Assembly (NCBI GenBank): GCA_002329625.1
Contig: DCTP01000056.1
Span: 8,617 to 13,998 of the forward strand
DNA: 5,382 nt
Origin: Leptolinea sp. UBA1437
GTDB taxonomy: Bacteria > Chloroflexota > Anaerolineae > Anaerolineales > Anaerolineaceae
Direction of reading: 5' to 3'
The notes beneath the pieces were generated by a model. It was not told the DNA's origin and searched no databases. It saw only the letters and a list, made by a program, of their open reading frames with translations. The first letter of the stretch is position 1; each line of letters opens with the position of its first letter. The position numbers and the translations under genes were made by a program. Shown here piece after piece: positions 4,773 through 5,382 of the stretch.

Positions 4773-5382
4773 CTATTTACAATTCACTTTATATACGGAT
4801 AAGTTTTCGGCAAAACGGATGGCAATGAATTGAGCGTCATGGGACCAGGCAGTCTGGAGGACTTTGTCGGCGGTAATCGGAAGTTCGAATTGTTCTTTGG
4901 TTTTATCGTTTAAAATCCAAGTCTTATTTTGATCATCCGTATAAAACACCATACTTAAATCCGGTGACCAGTTAGGTTGGTTCATTGCCGGATACTCACG
5001 TTCATCATATTCCGGAACGTTTTGCGGAAAATCTCTGCCGGTGTGCCCTTTTTTCCGGACTTCATCGATCAACCGGGTTGTGCCGGTCACCGTATTGATC
5101 CGATAAATTTGATCGCAATCGATCCCGCAACTGGTCGTAACGGTAACTTCATCATCATTTTCCCATTGAATGACCGATTTCGAGCTACTGTAATTATCCG
5201 TACGAGCCGATGTATCGGTAAATAAGTCAATGGTCGTCTGGAGGTTTGACGAAAGCGTCGCTACCACTACGGTATAAATCTTCTCCGAGGTACGCAAAAC
5301 AACAAAGGCAATTTTGGTGGCGCTTGGGTTAAATGCGAAATCTCCGAAAACTTTCAGCCCGGTGGTATTCATAATGGCCGGG
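4773..5382 (-). CDS. C-terminal fragment of a TolB/WD40-like beta-propeller protein
   Basis: The frame is open from the right edge to TAG at 4773, giving about 202 visible residues. The first ATG in the window (5372) has no ribosome site and the frame continues upstream (PAI before the Met), so the true start is probably outside. Repeated propeller-blade patterns are visible, numbered from that Met: FAFNPSATKIAFVV near the start, QPNWSPDLSMVFYTDDQ with WILNDKTKEQ around 132-160, and TAWSHDAQFIAIRF with LSVYKVNCK at the end. The recurring W/F-S/N-P-D/S...I-A/V-F blade motif is that of TolB-like/PD40 propellers. A CGIDC pair near residue 82-86 could form a disulfide, which would suit a secreted or periplasmic protein or a lipoprotein; the signal peptide, if any, lies outside the window. 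The protein ends right after the last blade. Its function and partners are unknown. Confidence 0.65.
   Translation of the reverse strand, partial: PAIMNTTGLKVFGDFAFNPSATKIAFVVLRTSEKIYTVVVATLSSNLQTTIDLFTDTSARTDNYSSSKSVIQWENDDEVTVTTSCGIDCDQIYRINTVTGTTRLIDEVRKKGHTGRDFPQNVPEYDEREYPAMNQPNWSPDLSMVFYTDDQNKTWILNDKTKEQFELPITADKVLQTAWSHDAQFIAIRFAENLSVYKVNCK

Overview
The window is bacterial chromosome of moderate base composition: fairly balanced genes separated by AT-rich spacers. It holds three complete protein genes, two genes cut by the window edges, and a convincing intrinsic terminator. It also holds a promoter-hairpin-hairpin-terminator unit on the minus strand that looks like a small non-coding RNA gene. 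I see no mobile element, CRISPR array, tRNA or rRNA. The short DUF3417-type glucan phosphorylase, together with a DUF5698/DUF2179 membrane protein, would fit Chloroflexota (Anaerolineae-like). That is an inference from gene style only and is held with low confidence.

Layout. Positions 1-242 (+) are the C-terminus of a protein with a single terminal membrane helix. It converges with 268-1188 (-), a ten-helix EamA/DMT-family transporter that starts at TTG behind a strong AGGAG. A 395-bp divergent spacer (1189-1583) follows, with a candidate promoter for each flanking gene and a small perfect hairpin in the glgP leader. Positions 1584-3746 (+) encode an alpha-glucan phosphorylase with the complete pyridoxal-phosphate lysine motif. 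A 161-bp spacer then carries a good promoter (perfect TATAAT), a structured leader and a possible 17-codon upstream frame, before 3908-4438 (+), a UPF0316-like membrane protein. Its 3' end runs into a perfect 10-bp hairpin at 4461-4484 that has T-rich tails on both strands. The hairpin can therefore end transcription from both sides.

The most interesting part is 4451-4597 on the minus strand. A TTGTCA/TG-TAAGAT promoter is followed, at the expected distance, by two tightly packed hairpins and then by that terminator. The whole unit is about 113 nt. I do not recognise it as a known riboswitch, 6S, SRP, tmRNA or RNase P RNA. The far right (4773-5382, -) is the C-terminal end of a TolB/WD40-like beta-propeller protein of unknown function.

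The genes do not form an obvious operon or single pathway. Orientations alternate, each complete gene seems to have its own promoter, and no other glycogen genes accompany the phosphorylase here.
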